From positions 4,402,001-4,466,000 of the forward strand of contig NZ_AP022582.1 of assembly GCF_010731595.1 (NCBI RefSeq): DNA of 64,000 nt, read 5' to 3'. The position numbers and the translations under genes are program-made. This document shows positions 8,783-16,769 of this stretch, piece by piece. Every line of letters begins with the position of its first letter. Within the stretch, counting starts at the first letter, position 1. Source of the DNA: Mycobacterium seoulense. GTDB lineage: Bacteria > Actinomycetota > Actinomycetes > Mycobacteriales > Mycobacteriaceae. Under the pieces are notes generated by a model. It worked only from the letters and a program-made list of their open reading frames with translations, made no database searches and was not told where the DNA came from.

Positions 8783-9634
8783 ATGGGCACTTATGCGGTC
8801 ACCGGATCGGCTTCCGGGATGGGCCACGAAACCGCGCAGCGGCTTACGTCCGACGGGCACACCGTGATCGGCGTCGACATCAAAGACGCCGATATCGTTG
8901 CGGACCTGTCGACGCCGCACGGGCGCAAGCAGGCGGCCGACGGGGTGCTGGCGGCCGCGGGCGGCAGACTCGACGGTGCGGTGCTGGCCGCCGGCCTCGG
9001 TCCCAGCCCCGGCCGAGAGCGGCTACGCCAGATCGGCCAGGTCAACTTCTTCGGGGTCGTCGAGCCGCTCGTCGCCTGGCGACCGGCGCTTGCCGCGGCC
9101 GAATGCGCGAAAGTGGTGGTGGTGGCGAGCAATTCGGCAACCACCGTGCCCCTGGTGCCGGGCCGAGCCATCAAGGCCCTGCTCGAACATGACGGCGACA
9201 AGGCGCTGCGGTCGGTGCGGCCGTTCGGTCCGGCCGCGCCGACGATGATGTACGCGGCGTCGAAGATCGCCGTCGGTCGCTGGGTGCGGCGCCACGCGGT
9301 GCTGCCGGAATGGGCGGGCTCGGGTGTGCGCTTGAACGCCCTGGCGCCCGGAGCCATCATGACGCCGTTGCTGCAGGAACAGCTCGCGACGCCGCGACAG
9401 GCCAAGGCGGTCCGGTCCTTCCCGGTTCCGGTCGGCGGCTTCGGTCAGGCGCGGCACATGGCCGACTGGATGTGTTTCATGCTGTCCGAGTCCGCCGAAT
9501 TCCTCTGTGGCAGCGTCATCTTCGTCGACGGCGGGACCGACGCGTATTTCCGGGCCGACGATTGGCCGAAAGCGCCGCCGGCCCGCGGGCTGCCTGCCTA
9601 CCTGCGACGGTTCCGGCGTTCGAGCAAGCTGTGA
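8783..9634 (+). CDS. SDR resembling 3-alpha-hydroxysteroid dehydrogenase/carbonyl reductase
   Basis: 283 residues. The start GTYAVTGSASGMGHETAQRL, followed by GVDIKDADIVADLSTPHGRKQ, follows the bacterial 3-alpha-HSD/carbonyl-reductase pattern (HsdA of Comamonas, from memory), including the unusual ADLST..GR block. The active-site tyrosine/lysine is in MMYAASKIAVGRW. The ending ADWMCFMLSESAEFLCGSVIFVDGG is typical. The tail after FVDGGTDAYF is about 30 residues, longer than usual. The true substrate is unknown. Confidence 0.8.
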   Translation: MGTYAVTGSASGMGHETAQRLTSDGHTVIGVDIKDADIVADLSTPHGRKQAADGVLAAAGGRLDGAVLAAGLGPSPGRERLRQIGQVNFFGVVEPLVAWRPALAAAECAKVVVVASNSATTVPLVPGRAIKALLEHDGDKALRSVRPFGPAAPTMMYAASKIAVGRWVRRHAVLPEWAGSGVRLNALAPGAIMTPLLQEQLATPRQAKAVRSFPVPVGGFGQARHMADWMCFMLSESAEFLCGSVIFVDGGTDAYFRADDWPKAPPARGLPAYLRRFRRSSKL

Positions 9635-9778
9635 CGGGTGCCCGGCGCGCCCGCGGGTGTGCGTCGCGCCACAATGCGGTTTTTCGCGGTGTTCATCCCG
9701 GCGCGGCGCGTCCGTAAAGCGGGCCGGGTGCAATTCAATGAGTCGGCGCACCGGCCGAACAGACGAAGGATCGAAACC

Positions 9779-9943
9779 GTGGCAACACTGCCATCCTGGA
9801 TCAGCCAGAGCCCCACCCACCTCGATGTGATGACGCCGCTCAAGGCGCGCGCCTGTGACGCCTGGCAGGCGGTGCTGCGAAGCGGGCCGCGCCGGGCGCG
9901 TGCCAACGTGACGCTCATGCAAAGGGGCGTCGAGCGCTGCTGA
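9779..9943 (+). CDS. Possible small protein of 54 residues
   Basis: A GTG start at 9779 is preceded by AAGGA nine bases upstream. The product is basic (VATLPSWISQSPTHLDV start, RGVERC end) and matches no family I know. It is the only coding candidate in 9635-10031. The rest of that gap shows no gene or clear hairpin. Only the ribosome-binding site and the compact frame support it. Confidence 0.3.
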   Translation: MATLPSWISQSPTHLDVMTPLKARACDAWQAVLRSGPRRARANVTLMQRGVERC

Positions 9944-10031
9944 CGATGGCGGGCGGTTGAGCGCGCAGACGAACTCCGCGGAAGTCATGCCGGGGGCCGT
10001 CATCCGGCGGGGCCCGTACTAGCGATACCGC

Positions 10032-10628
10032 CTACCGTGGCGAAACCGCTGAGCCCGTTTCACGTTCGCGCCGGCGAGCCCGCGACGCGCGCAGGTTGGC
10101 GGCGTTGCCGCACGTCTTGACGTCATGCCACACCCCGCTGTTGTTCTTGGAGCGGTCATAGAACGTCGACCCGCAGTGACGGTTGTGGCACTGCTTGACA
10201 CGTCGCCAGGTGTCGGCCTGCTGGCTGAGCAGGATCTCGGCCAAAAGCGCCGAGGCGAGCCAACGCCAGCCGGTGCCGCTGGGCTCGAGCCGCACCGCAC
10301 CGTCGTCGGACATCACGAGGGATGCGGGAGCGGCGCTTCGTCCAATCGGCGCCTCGCCGGTGACAAGGGAGTCGATCCCGGCCCGCAATGCCCGCAGCCT
10401 GGCCAGGTCCGCATCGCCGAGCCTCGGGGGAGGCAGGTCCACGCCGCGGGCGGCCGACCAGGCCCGCACCGCGCCGGCCACCCAGTCGTGGGCGAGCGTG
10501 GTGTCGGCGAGCAGGTCCGGGCCGTATCCCTCGATTCCGCGGGTGTTGAGGAAGTCCTGGACCAGGCCCAGGCCTCCCGGCGCCGGGGCGAGGCCGTACC
10601 GCTGTGACGCAGACCATGCAGCAGACAT
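10032..10628 (-). CDS. CGNR zinc-finger / ABATE-domain regulator
   Basis: 198 residues. The N-terminal ABATE-type helical domain includes GLVQDFLNTRGIEGYG. The C-terminal CGNR zinc finger has Cys pairs CHNRHC and a closing TCGNAANLRASRARRR, with W and H (GVWHDVKTC) between. Members are probable DNA-binding, stress-linked regulators in actinobacteria. TTG 10634 is possible, but ATG 10628 gives the usual length. It is divergent from an SDR gene, with an ACATA-N6-TATGT palindrome (10636-10651) just upstream of its start, likely an operator for one or both genes. Confidence 0.8.
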   Translation of the reverse strand: MSAAWSASQRYGLAPAPGGLGLVQDFLNTRGIEGYGPDLLADTTLAHDWVAGAVRAWSAARGVDLPPPRLGDADLARLRALRAGIDSLVTGEAPIGRSAAPASLVMSDDGAVRLEPSGTGWRWLASALLAEILLSQQADTWRRVKQCHNRHCGSTFYDRSKNNSGVWHDVKTCGNAANLRASRARRRERETGSAVSPR

Positions 10629-10635
10629 ATGCAAA

Positions 10636-10651
10636 ACATACTTGACTATGT
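10636..10651. promoter_or_regulatory. Small palindrome in the CGNR/SDR divergent gap
   Basis: ACATA-CTTGAC-TATGT is a 5-bp inverted repeat with a 6-bp spacer, beginning 8 bp upstream of the CGNR regulator's ATG. The spacer contains TTGAC, which could be part of a -35 element for the SDR on the plus strand. Autoregulation by the CGNR protein is a guess. Confidence 0.3.
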
Positions 10652-10714
10652 CGACGCCCGCAACTACGGTGACAGAATCAAACGTTATTTACCTACGTCA
10701 AGGAGTTGCGGATC

Positions 10715-11410
10715 ATGGTCAACATCAAGGGGTCGACGGTCGTGGTCACCGGCGGACAGCGCGGACTCGGCAAGGCCATCGTCGACGAGTTGCTGACGCG
10801 GGGCGCCGCCAAGGTGTACGCCACGGCGCGGGCGCCCCAGCCCACTGCGGACCCCCGGGTGGTGAGCGTCGAACTGGATGTAACCAAGCCGGAATCGGTG
10901 GCCGCCCTGGCTGTTTCGGCTCCCGATGCCGAGATCGTCATCAACAACGCCGGTGTGCTGGGGGCGCGCAAGCTGCTCGACAGTGACATCGAGGAAGTGC
11001 GCGTGGTCTTCGAGACGAATTACTTCGGCGCGCTGCGGGTCGCCAAGGCGTTCGCGCCGATCCTGGCCGGCAACGGCGGCGGAGCCCTGGTCGACATCGC
11101 CTCGATCCTGTCCTGGATGCCCGGCTCCGGCGGATACGGCGACTCCAAGGCCGCGTTGTGGTCGGCGACCAATTCGCTGCGGATCGAACTGGAGAAGCAG
11201 GGCACCCTGGTCGTGGCCGCGCACCTCAGCTTCACCGACACCGAGATGACCTCCGGATTCGACGCCCCCAAGAACGACCCGCGCCAGGTGGCGCGCGCGA
11301 TCGTCGACGGCATCGAAGGCGACGACACCGAGGTGCTGGCCGACGACGACACCCGCTATGTCAAGGCGGCGCTGTCCGGACCGGTCGAGGCGCTGCCCCG
11401 GATGCCGTGA
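10715..11410 (+). CDS. Short-chain dehydrogenase/reductase
   Basis: 231-residue classical SDR. Motifs: TGGQRGLGKAIVDELL (cofactor), INNAGVLGA, and the active-site region DIASILSWMPGSGGYGDSKAAL with YGDSK. ATG 10715 is preceded by AAGGAG at 10700-10705, nine bases upstream, and is preferred over the in-frame TTG at 10706. The short ending after HLSFTDTEMT resembles small SDRs of the CsgA/sepiapterin-reductase type. It is probably controlled together with the divergent CGNR regulator. Confidence 0.85.
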   Translation: MVNIKGSTVVVTGGQRGLGKAIVDELLTRGAAKVYATARAPQPTADPRVVSVELDVTKPESVAALAVSAPDAEIVINNAGVLGARKLLDSDIEEVRVVFETNYFGALRVAKAFAPILAGNGGGALVDIASILSWMPGSGGYGDSKAALWSATNSLRIELEKQGTLVVAAHLSFTDTEMTSGFDAPKNDPRQVARAIVDGIEGDDTEVLADDDTRYVKAALSGPVEALPRMP

Positions 11411-11454
11411 TCCGCCTGGACGCATGAAGGTCTGCCCGAAGGCAGATCCCCGTC

Positions 11455-11560
11455 TTAAGACGGTGGGTCAATCAGGCCCTTGCGGATGGCCTCGCCCAAA
11501 AATGGGCTTGCTGCACTTCGGGCAGACCACCGGGTTGCCCCGGCACCACTACGGTCGCAT
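11455..11560 (-). pseudogene. Possible relic of a small CxxC zinc-ribbon gene
   Basis: On the minus strand, ATG at 11560 leads into MRP, a TAG, then WCRGNPVVCPKCSKP. One base later the neighbouring frame continues FLGEAIRKGLIDPPS and stops at TAA (11455-11457). Removing the A from the ATTTTT run joins the two parts into one zinc-ribbon-like tail, and 106 bp is one base more than a whole number of codons. This reads as a small gene broken by a one-base insertion and a nonsense codon. Evidence is only the residue pattern. The rest of 11411-11661 shows no gene. Confidence 0.25.
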
Positions 11561-11661
11561 CGCACCGGTGGGCGCTTCGACGGCCGAAGGTCCCCAATGC
11601 TTTGGCCGAAGGTCACCCCGGCACCGGGGCGGTGCCACGGTCGACGTGTTTGGATAGCGGC

Positions 11662-12135
11662 ATGCCCGACATGGAAATCGAAGGCGTCGTCAGCGCCACG
11701 CGCGTCATCGCGGCCAGCGCCGCGCGGATCTTCGAACTCATCGCCGATCCCGCGCGCCAGCCGAGCTGGGACGGCAACAACAACCTCGCCTCGTCCGCTC
11801 CCGGGCAACGAGTCCGTGCGGTCGGTGACGTGTTCAAGACGACGCTGACCAACGGTGCCGTGCGCGAAAACCACGTCGTGGAATTCGTCGAAGGCAGCAA
11901 GATCGCCTGGTGCCCAGCCGAACCCAGGAAACAGCCGCCCGGTCACCTGTGGCGCTGGGAGCTCAGCCCGGTGAACGCCGAACTCACCACGGTGACCCAC
12001 ACCTACGACTGGACCGCACTCACCGACCCCACCCGCCTCGAGCGCGCCCGCGCGACGACGCCGGACATGTTGCGCGAATCCATGGACCGGCTCGCCGTGG
12101 TCGCGCAGGCCCCCGACGCGGGAGGGCAAGGCTGA
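11662..12135 (+). CDS. SRPBCC (START-like) family protein
   Basis: 157 residues with the helix-grip pattern: MEIEGVVSATRVIAASAARIFELIADP at the start, GNNNLASSAPGQRVRAVGD, WRWELSPVNAELTTVTHTYDW, and a long C-terminal helix ending LRESMDRLAVVAQA. Such proteins bind hydrophobic ligands or act as polyketide cyclases. ATG 11662 is chosen because the similarity begins there. It ends 12 bp before the convergent methyltransferase gene. No specific ligand can be assigned. Confidence 0.75.
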   Translation: MPDMEIEGVVSATRVIAASAARIFELIADPARQPSWDGNNNLASSAPGQRVRAVGDVFKTTLTNGAVRENHVVEFVEGSKIAWCPAEPRKQPPGHLWRWELSPVNAELTTVTHTYDWTALTDPTRLERARATTPDMLRESMDRLAVVAQAPDAGGQG

Positions 12136-12147
12136 AGCGGGCTCGAC

Positions 12148-12894
12148 TCAGCCGTTCTTCCCGCGCACCCACTGCACCGTGCCGAGGTTCTTCACCCGCA
12201 CGCTGACGAACCCGTGGCCTTCCAGGATGTCGCCGATCTCGTCGTCGTCGAAGACGTGCGCCCCGACGTTGGGCAGCTTCTGAAAGAACCGGGCGGCCGG
12301 GCCGACGGTGGGCACCATGACGGCCAGCCTGCCGCCCGGTCGCAGCACCCGCGCCATCTCGCCGAGGGCCGCCGCCGGATCGGGAACCAGTTGCAGCACC
12401 GCCGCCGAGATGACCGCGTCGACCGTGTCATCGCGCAGCGGAAGCCGTTGCGCGTCAGCCCTGATGAACCCCACCTGCGGGCCCGCCTCGTTACGGACGG
12501 CGCGCGCGAGCATGGCCTCCGAAATGTCGACCCCCAGGGCCAGCCCGTCCGGGCCGGCCGCGCGCGCGAGCGACGCGGTGACGTTGCCCGGGCCCGACCC
12601 GACGTCCAGGGCGATGCCGCCCGGCGGGATGTTCAACCACTCGAGCGGCGTTTGCCACGCGCTGATCAGTCGCCGCGACAGCGCCTGGGCGTTGTCGTAG
12701 AGCATCGACCCGATCGGTGACGCCCACGCCGCCTGGATCGGGCCGGTGTTCTTCGCGACTTCGTCGCCCTCGGTACGTCCGCCGTCGAGCAGATCGAGAT
12801 AACCCTTGCCCACGTCCGGATCGGCCGGCGGATCGGCGAGCAGTTCCAGCGCCCGCCGCAGCGCCGGGGGCAGCGAAATGTGCGCGTCGGTCAT
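12148..12894 (-). CDS. Class I SAM-dependent methyltransferase
   Basis: 248 residues. Motif I is LDVGSGPGNVTASLA, motif II is ALGVDISEAML, then FIRADAQRLPLRDDTVDAVISAAVLQLVPD and RVLRPGGRLAVMVP, the UbiE/Methyltransf_11 pattern. The ATG at 12894 has AAGGA about 7 bases before it. The frame is open further upstream but without family character. About 70 residues precede the SAM motif. The substrate, probably a small molecule or lipid, is unknown. Confidence 0.85.
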   Translation of the reverse strand: MTDAHISLPPALRRALELLADPPADPDVGKGYLDLLDGGRTEGDEVAKNTGPIQAAWASPIGSMLYDNAQALSRRLISAWQTPLEWLNIPPGGIALDVGSGPGNVTASLARAAGPDGLALGVDISEAMLARAVRNEAGPQVGFIRADAQRLPLRDDTVDAVISAAVLQLVPDPAAALGEMARVLRPGGRLAVMVPTVGPAARFFQKLPNVGAHVFDDDEIGDILEGHGFVSVRVKNLGTVQWVRGKNG

Positions 12895-12983
12895 GCGTAG
12901 TCCTTCGGGTGAAAAACCAAGTCGCGGGCCGGAACTCGACCGGCGAACACAGCCGTTAGACAGCCTAGCCGAGCCGCGCGTGG

Positions 12984-14360
12984 CTACCGGCGGGCGACCG
13001 CGTGCTCGCGCACCAGGGAGTACAGCCGCCACTGGCCCGGCACCCCCTTGAGCGCGGCCTCGCCGCGGTCGCCGAAACGGTGCCGCGACCCGGTGACGAT
13101 GTCGCGCAGCGTGGAGGACACCAGCACCTCGCTGGGGCCGGCGAGCGCGGCCACCCGGGCGCCGATGTGTACGGCCATGCCGGCGACGTCCGTGCCGCGC
13201 ACCTCGACCTCCCCGGCGTGAATGCCCACCCGCACCTCGATGCCCAGCACGCGGACCGCGTCGACGATGGCGTCGGCGCAGGCGATGGCGGCGCTCGGGC
13301 TGCTGAACGTGGCGACGAAGCCGTCCCCGGCCGTGTTGACTTCACGCCCGGCGAACCGCAGCAGCTCGTGGCGCACGAGGGTGTCGTGGTTGTCGAGCAG
13401 GTCGCGCCAGCGGTGATCGCCGAGCAGCGCGGCCCGCTCGGTCGAGCCGACGATGTCGGTGAACACGATCGTGGTGAGTAGGCGCTCGGCGTCCGAGGCG
13501 CCGCGCACGCCGGTGATGAATTCCTCGATCTCGTCCAGCATGGGCGCCGTGTCGCCGACCCAGTACAGGGTGTCCTGACCCGGGCACTCGACGAGTCGCG
13601 CCCCGGGGATGTGCTCGGCGAGGTAGTGCGCGTGCCCCACGGGGCTGAAGTCAGGATTGTCGCGATGCAGGATCAGCGTGGGAACGGTGACGCGGGGGAG
13701 CCGGTCGCGGACATCGCCCTCCCTGACCTTGTTGATGAACGCGCGGGCCATGCTGGGAGAGGCGGCCCGGTTGCCGGCCATGTCCCACCACGCGCGGAAC
13801 GCGGCGTCGGCCGCCACCGAGGGCGCGATGATGCCGAGCATGTCGAAACCCTGCTCGACGGCATCGGGCTCCATCCCGATCGACGTGAACCGGTCGGCGT
13901 CGTCGAGCTCGGCGCCGATGGGGTAATCGGGCCCACGCAGCGTGCGTGCCGCGCCGTTGGCGATCACCAGGCTGTTCACCCGGTCGGCATGGTCGGTCGC
14001 GAGAACGACACCGGCGAGCGAGGTGAAGCCCGGGGCGAAGATCGTTGCACGCTCGCATCCCACCGCGTTCATGACCGCGATGGCGTCCCGCGCCCACGAC
14101 TCCGGGCCGAGCATGTCCAGCGAGGGGATCCGCGACGACAGGCCGATGCCGCGCTGGTCGAACCGGATCACCCGGCAGAACGACGCGAGCCTGCGGTGGA
14201 ACCGGTACATCGAGGGCTCGAGATCGACACAGTCGATCGGGATCAACGGGCCCGGCAGCACGAGCAGGTCGATCGGGCCATCGCCGAAGACCTGATAGGC
14301 GATGTCGATCTCGCCGCAACTGGCGTACCGGGTGCGCGGAGCCGCAGAACTCCCAGCCAC
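12984..14360 (-). CDS. Alpha/beta-hydrolase fused to class III nucleotide cyclase (Rv1900c/LipJ-like)
   Basis: 458 residues. Residues 1 to about 285 form an alpha/beta-hydrolase fold ([21 protein letters not shown]). Residues about 290-458 form a class III cyclase domain ([19 protein letters not shown] with metal Asp; [11 protein letters not shown] with the second Asp). The purine-selecting Lys is Asn (EVNTAGD), and the transition-state Asn position reads AVHIGAR. The expected nucleophile elbow GxSxG reads FAPGFTS, so the hydrolase half may be a sensor rather than an esterase. Length and layout match my memory of Rv1900c. It would make cAMP or cGMP in the cytosol. Confidence 0.85.
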   Translation of the reverse strand: MAGSSAAPRTRYASCGEIDIAYQVFGDGPIDLLVLPGPLIPIDCVDLEPSMYRFHRRLASFCRVIRFDQRGIGLSSRIPSLDMLGPESWARDAIAVMNAVGCERATIFAPGFTSLAGVVLATDHADRVNSLVIANGAARTLRGPDYPIGAELDDADRFTSIGMEPDAVEQGFDMLGIIAPSVAADAAFRAWWDMAGNRAASPSMARAFINKVREGDVRDRLPRVTVPTLILHRDNPDFSPVGHAHYLAEHIPGARLVECPGQDTLYWVGDTAPMLDEIEEFITGVRGASDAERLLTTIVFTDIVGSTERAALLGDHRWRDLLDNHDTLVRHELLRFAGREVNTAGDGFVATFSSPSAAIACADAIVDAVRVLGIEVRVGIHAGEVEVRGTDVAGMAVHIGARVAALAGPSEVLVSSTLRDIVTGSRHRFGDRGEAALKGVPGQWRLYSLVREHAVARR

Positions 14361-14400
14361 GCATTCAGGCTAGTGCAGGTCACCGACATGCCGGAACCGG

Positions 14401-14994
14401 TCAGCGGCGGATGATCGGCACCAGGTAGCGCGCCGCGTACTCGCGAACGGCCGCGGGATCCGACGTGTCGAGCCGGTCGGTGGGAAAGACGATGATGCCC
14501 AGGGCGACGCGAAGCAGGATGTCGGCGATGTTGGTCAGGTCGCGGTCGGGGATGTCGGCCCCGCACCGGCGCAGGGTGTGGGCGATGCCGTCGGCGAACT
14601 GACCGATCGGGAAGGCCTGCGATCGGGAGAACATGCCCAGCAGCTCGGGTTCGCTGTCGGCGATCCGGGAGTACAGCGGGGAATCGTGGACCAGGCGGAC
14701 CCCGAGGGCGAACGCCTCGATCACGGCCCGTTCCGGGTCGCAGCCGGCGGTGGCCCGGTCCAGGGTGGTGAAGAACTGTTCGGCCTCCCGGCGCACCACA
14801 TGCCCGAACAGGTCGTCCTTGGTCGGGAACCGCCGGTAGATGGTGCTGCGGCTGACCCCGGCGCGCGCGGCGACGTCTTCGATGTTTGCCCGTCGCACGC
14901 CGTACGTCTCGAACACGCCGCGCGCGGTGTTCAGGATGGTGCGATCGAGGTCGGTGAGCTCGCCGAGATTGCCGTCAAGGCTGTGGTTCGGCAT
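14401..14994 (-). CDS. TetR-family transcriptional regulator
   Basis: 197 residues. The helix-turn-helix lies in LDRTILNTARGVFETYGV to VAARAGVSRSTIYRRFPTKDDLF. The ligand domain follows and is predicted helical. It is divergent from the DUF2236 oxygenase gene, and a perfect palindrome with 9-bp arms sits between them, the classic arrangement for a TetR protein repressing its neighbour and itself. Confidence 0.9.
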   Translation of the reverse strand: MPNHSLDGNLGELTDLDRTILNTARGVFETYGVRRANIEDVAARAGVSRSTIYRRFPTKDDLFGHVVRREAEQFFTTLDRATAGCDPERAVIEAFALGVRLVHDSPLYSRIADSEPELLGMFSRSQAFPIGQFADGIAHTLRRCGADIPDRDLTNIADILLRVALGIIVFPTDRLDTSDPAAVREYAARYLVPIIRR

Positions 14995-15037
14995 GGATGA
15001 CGACCCTCACTGCAATCTCGTCGCGGGGTTGCTACTC

Positions 15038-15063
15038 TGACACAAAGATACGAGTTTGTGTCA
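15038..15063. promoter_or_regulatory. TetR-type operator, perfect 9-bp inverted repeat
   Basis: TGACACAAA (15038-15046), an 8-bp spacer, then TTTGTGTCA (15055-15063). The arms match perfectly. The site lies 44 bp from the TetR start and 47 bp from the DUF2236 start, over the likely promoters of both. Size and placement fit a TetR dimer site. Confidence 0.7.
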
Positions 15064-15109
15064 TCGCCTCGCAAGAAGATCGCCGGCTCGGACCGCAGGG
15101 GAGGGGAGC

Positions 15110-16072
15110 ATGACGGCCCACAAAGACGAGTTGATCGGCCCGACGGCCGGCACGCGTTTCGACACCGGCGTGCGGGAGGCGGTGCCCATGCCGGTCGACG
15201 AAGCCGGCGATGAAGCCGGCGACTTCGCGCGGTTGGGACCGGAATCGTTGATCTGGAAGTTCTACGGGGACAACCGCACGCAATTCTTCGGGTTCCAGCG
15301 CACCGCCGGGGTCGAGAACTGCATCGAACAGCTCGCCCAGGGCGTGCTCGACCACTCGGTGGTCTTCAGCGACACGCTGGGGCGGGCCAAGCGGACCGCG
15401 CCTCCGCTGATGAAGACCGTCTACTCCGACCAACCGCGCGAGTGGGGCCGCCAGGTGCGGGACTTCCACAAAACGATCAAGGGGACCATCAGCGACGGCT
15501 CGCGCTATCACGCGCTGAATCCGGAGTTGTTCTACTGGGCGCACGCCAGCTTCGTCGACCAGGTCATCTACAACACCGACACCTTCATCCGCCGGTTGTC
15601 CCGAGCGGAGAAGGAGCAGATCTTCAACGAGGGCAAGGTGTGGTACAGCCTCTACGGCGTCAGCGACCGCGCGCAGCCGCAGACCTATGACGAGTTCCTC
15701 GCGTATTGGGACGAGATGCTCGAGCGGTTCGTCCCGCACAAGACCGTCCTGTATGGGACCGGCTACATCAGGAAGGGGATCCCGGGTCCGCGCTGGATTC
15801 CGCGGCCGGTCTGGACGGTGTTGTCCGCGCCGCTCAACGCCTACACCCGGCTGGTGTTGGTCGGAACCATGCCCCCGCAGATGCGCGAAGTCTGCCAGCT
15901 GGAGTGGAATCCGAAGAAGGAGAAGCGGTTTCAGCGGTTCGCCGCCGCCGTGCGCGCGCTCAACCCGGTGATCAATCGGCTGCCCGTCAAGATGATCTAC
16001 ACCCCCTGGGCGGCCACGGCGTGGCGGCGCTCGGGCGTCGACCCGCGGCGGCTGCACAACCGCGCCCGCTAG
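15110..16072 (+). CDS. DUF2236 (MpaB-like) oxygenase family protein
   Basis: 320 residues. Family pattern: GPESLIWKFYGDNRTQFFGFQRT, then the region with HALNPELFYWAHASFVDQV, whose histidines are the conserved ones of the haem-binding DUF2236/MpaB/latex-clearing-type fold. ATG 15110 follows a strong GAGGGGAG, and the upstream GTG frame start is unlikely. Members are haem-dependent oxygenases or of unknown role; mycobacteria have many. Expression is probably controlled by the divergent TetR protein through the 15038-15063 palindrome. Confidence 0.8.
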   Translation: MTAHKDELIGPTAGTRFDTGVREAVPMPVDEAGDEAGDFARLGPESLIWKFYGDNRTQFFGFQRTAGVENCIEQLAQGVLDHSVVFSDTLGRAKRTAPPLMKTVYSDQPREWGRQVRDFHKTIKGTISDGSRYHALNPELFYWAHASFVDQVIYNTDTFIRRLSRAEKEQIFNEGKVWYSLYGVSDRAQPQTYDEFLAYWDEMLERFVPHKTVLYGTGYIRKGIPGPRWIPRPVWTVLSAPLNAYTRLVLVGTMPPQMREVCQLEWNPKKEKRFQRFAAAVRALNPVINRLPVKMIYTPWAATAWRRSGVDPRRLHNRAR

Positions 16073-16079
16073 GCGATGC

Positions 16080-16514
16080 TCACGAGCGTTGTTCGGCGGC
16101 GGTGATGGCGCCGCTGAGCAGCTCGTCGATGACCTTCTTGAACACCGGCAGCATCAGCCGGTCAACGCCGGGGATCTTCAGCGTTGACCGTAGATGCCAG
16201 TTGACCTCGGTCCCGGTGTCCGTTTCACGCAGCTGGATCGTGCCGATGTGATTCCGGGTCGGTGCGCCCGAGAGCATTTTGTACGCGTAGCGGGTGGGTC
16301 GCTCATACTCGATGATCTCCTCGACGAATGGTGGTCCGATCGCCACCAGACGTCTGATCGCGCCGACACCGTTTGGTGCGGGGTCGCCTTCGCGATCGAG
16401 CGTGCTGCGCCGGAATCCCCGCGTGTTTTCCGCGATCGCGCGGTGATCGGTCATGGCGTCGAACACGGTCTCGATCGGCGCCGTGGAGGTCCGGGTGAGG
16501 GTGAACTCGATCAT
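16080..16514 (-). CDS. SRPBCC family protein
   Basis: 144 residues. The helix-grip pattern runs from MIEFTLTRTSTAPIETVFDAMTDH through NGVGAIRRLVAIGPPFVEEIIEYERP to LRSTLKIPGVDRLMLPVFKKVIDELL. It is a Polyketide_cyc2-like small-ligand-binding protein. ATG 16514 is preferred over GTG 16520 because GGAG lies about 9 bases before it. Its stop is 8 bp from the convergent DUF2236 gene. Ligand unknown. Confidence 0.75.
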   Translation of the reverse strand: MIEFTLTRTSTAPIETVFDAMTDHRAIAENTRGFRRSTLDREGDPAPNGVGAIRRLVAIGPPFVEEIIEYERPTRYAYKMLSGAPTRNHIGTIQLRETDTGTEVNWHLRSTLKIPGVDRLMLPVFKKVIDELLSGAITAAEQRS

Positions 16515-16631
16515 CCGCACTCCATGTTGCCGACATGCCCCGCCGGTATCCGATTGTCCGCCGCCATGATCCGTCCCCTCTCGCTACAGAGAACATAGCC
16601 CTACGGCCGGCCGCCCATCGAGGCCGCACAA

Positions 16632-16651
16632 GTCCCCGTGTCGACGGGGAC
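16632..16651. repeat. Perfect 8-bp inverted repeat upstream of the acid-reductase pair
   Basis: GTCCCCGT and ACGGGGAC are separated by GTCG. The site lies in the 255-bp gap between the divergent SRPBCC gene and the EhpF-like gene, about 118 bp from each start. It could be a hairpin or an operator. No T-run follows, and nothing else is recognisable in the gap. Confidence 0.4.
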
Positions 16652-16769
16652 CGCGCATCCGGCTGCCAACGTGAACGGCGGGTACACGGCACCGAAATTC
16701 CCTGCGAAGTAAGCCAGTACGGCGGCGGGCGCTTGGCGAGCCGACCCGCATGGGCCAGGATCTGTTGGT

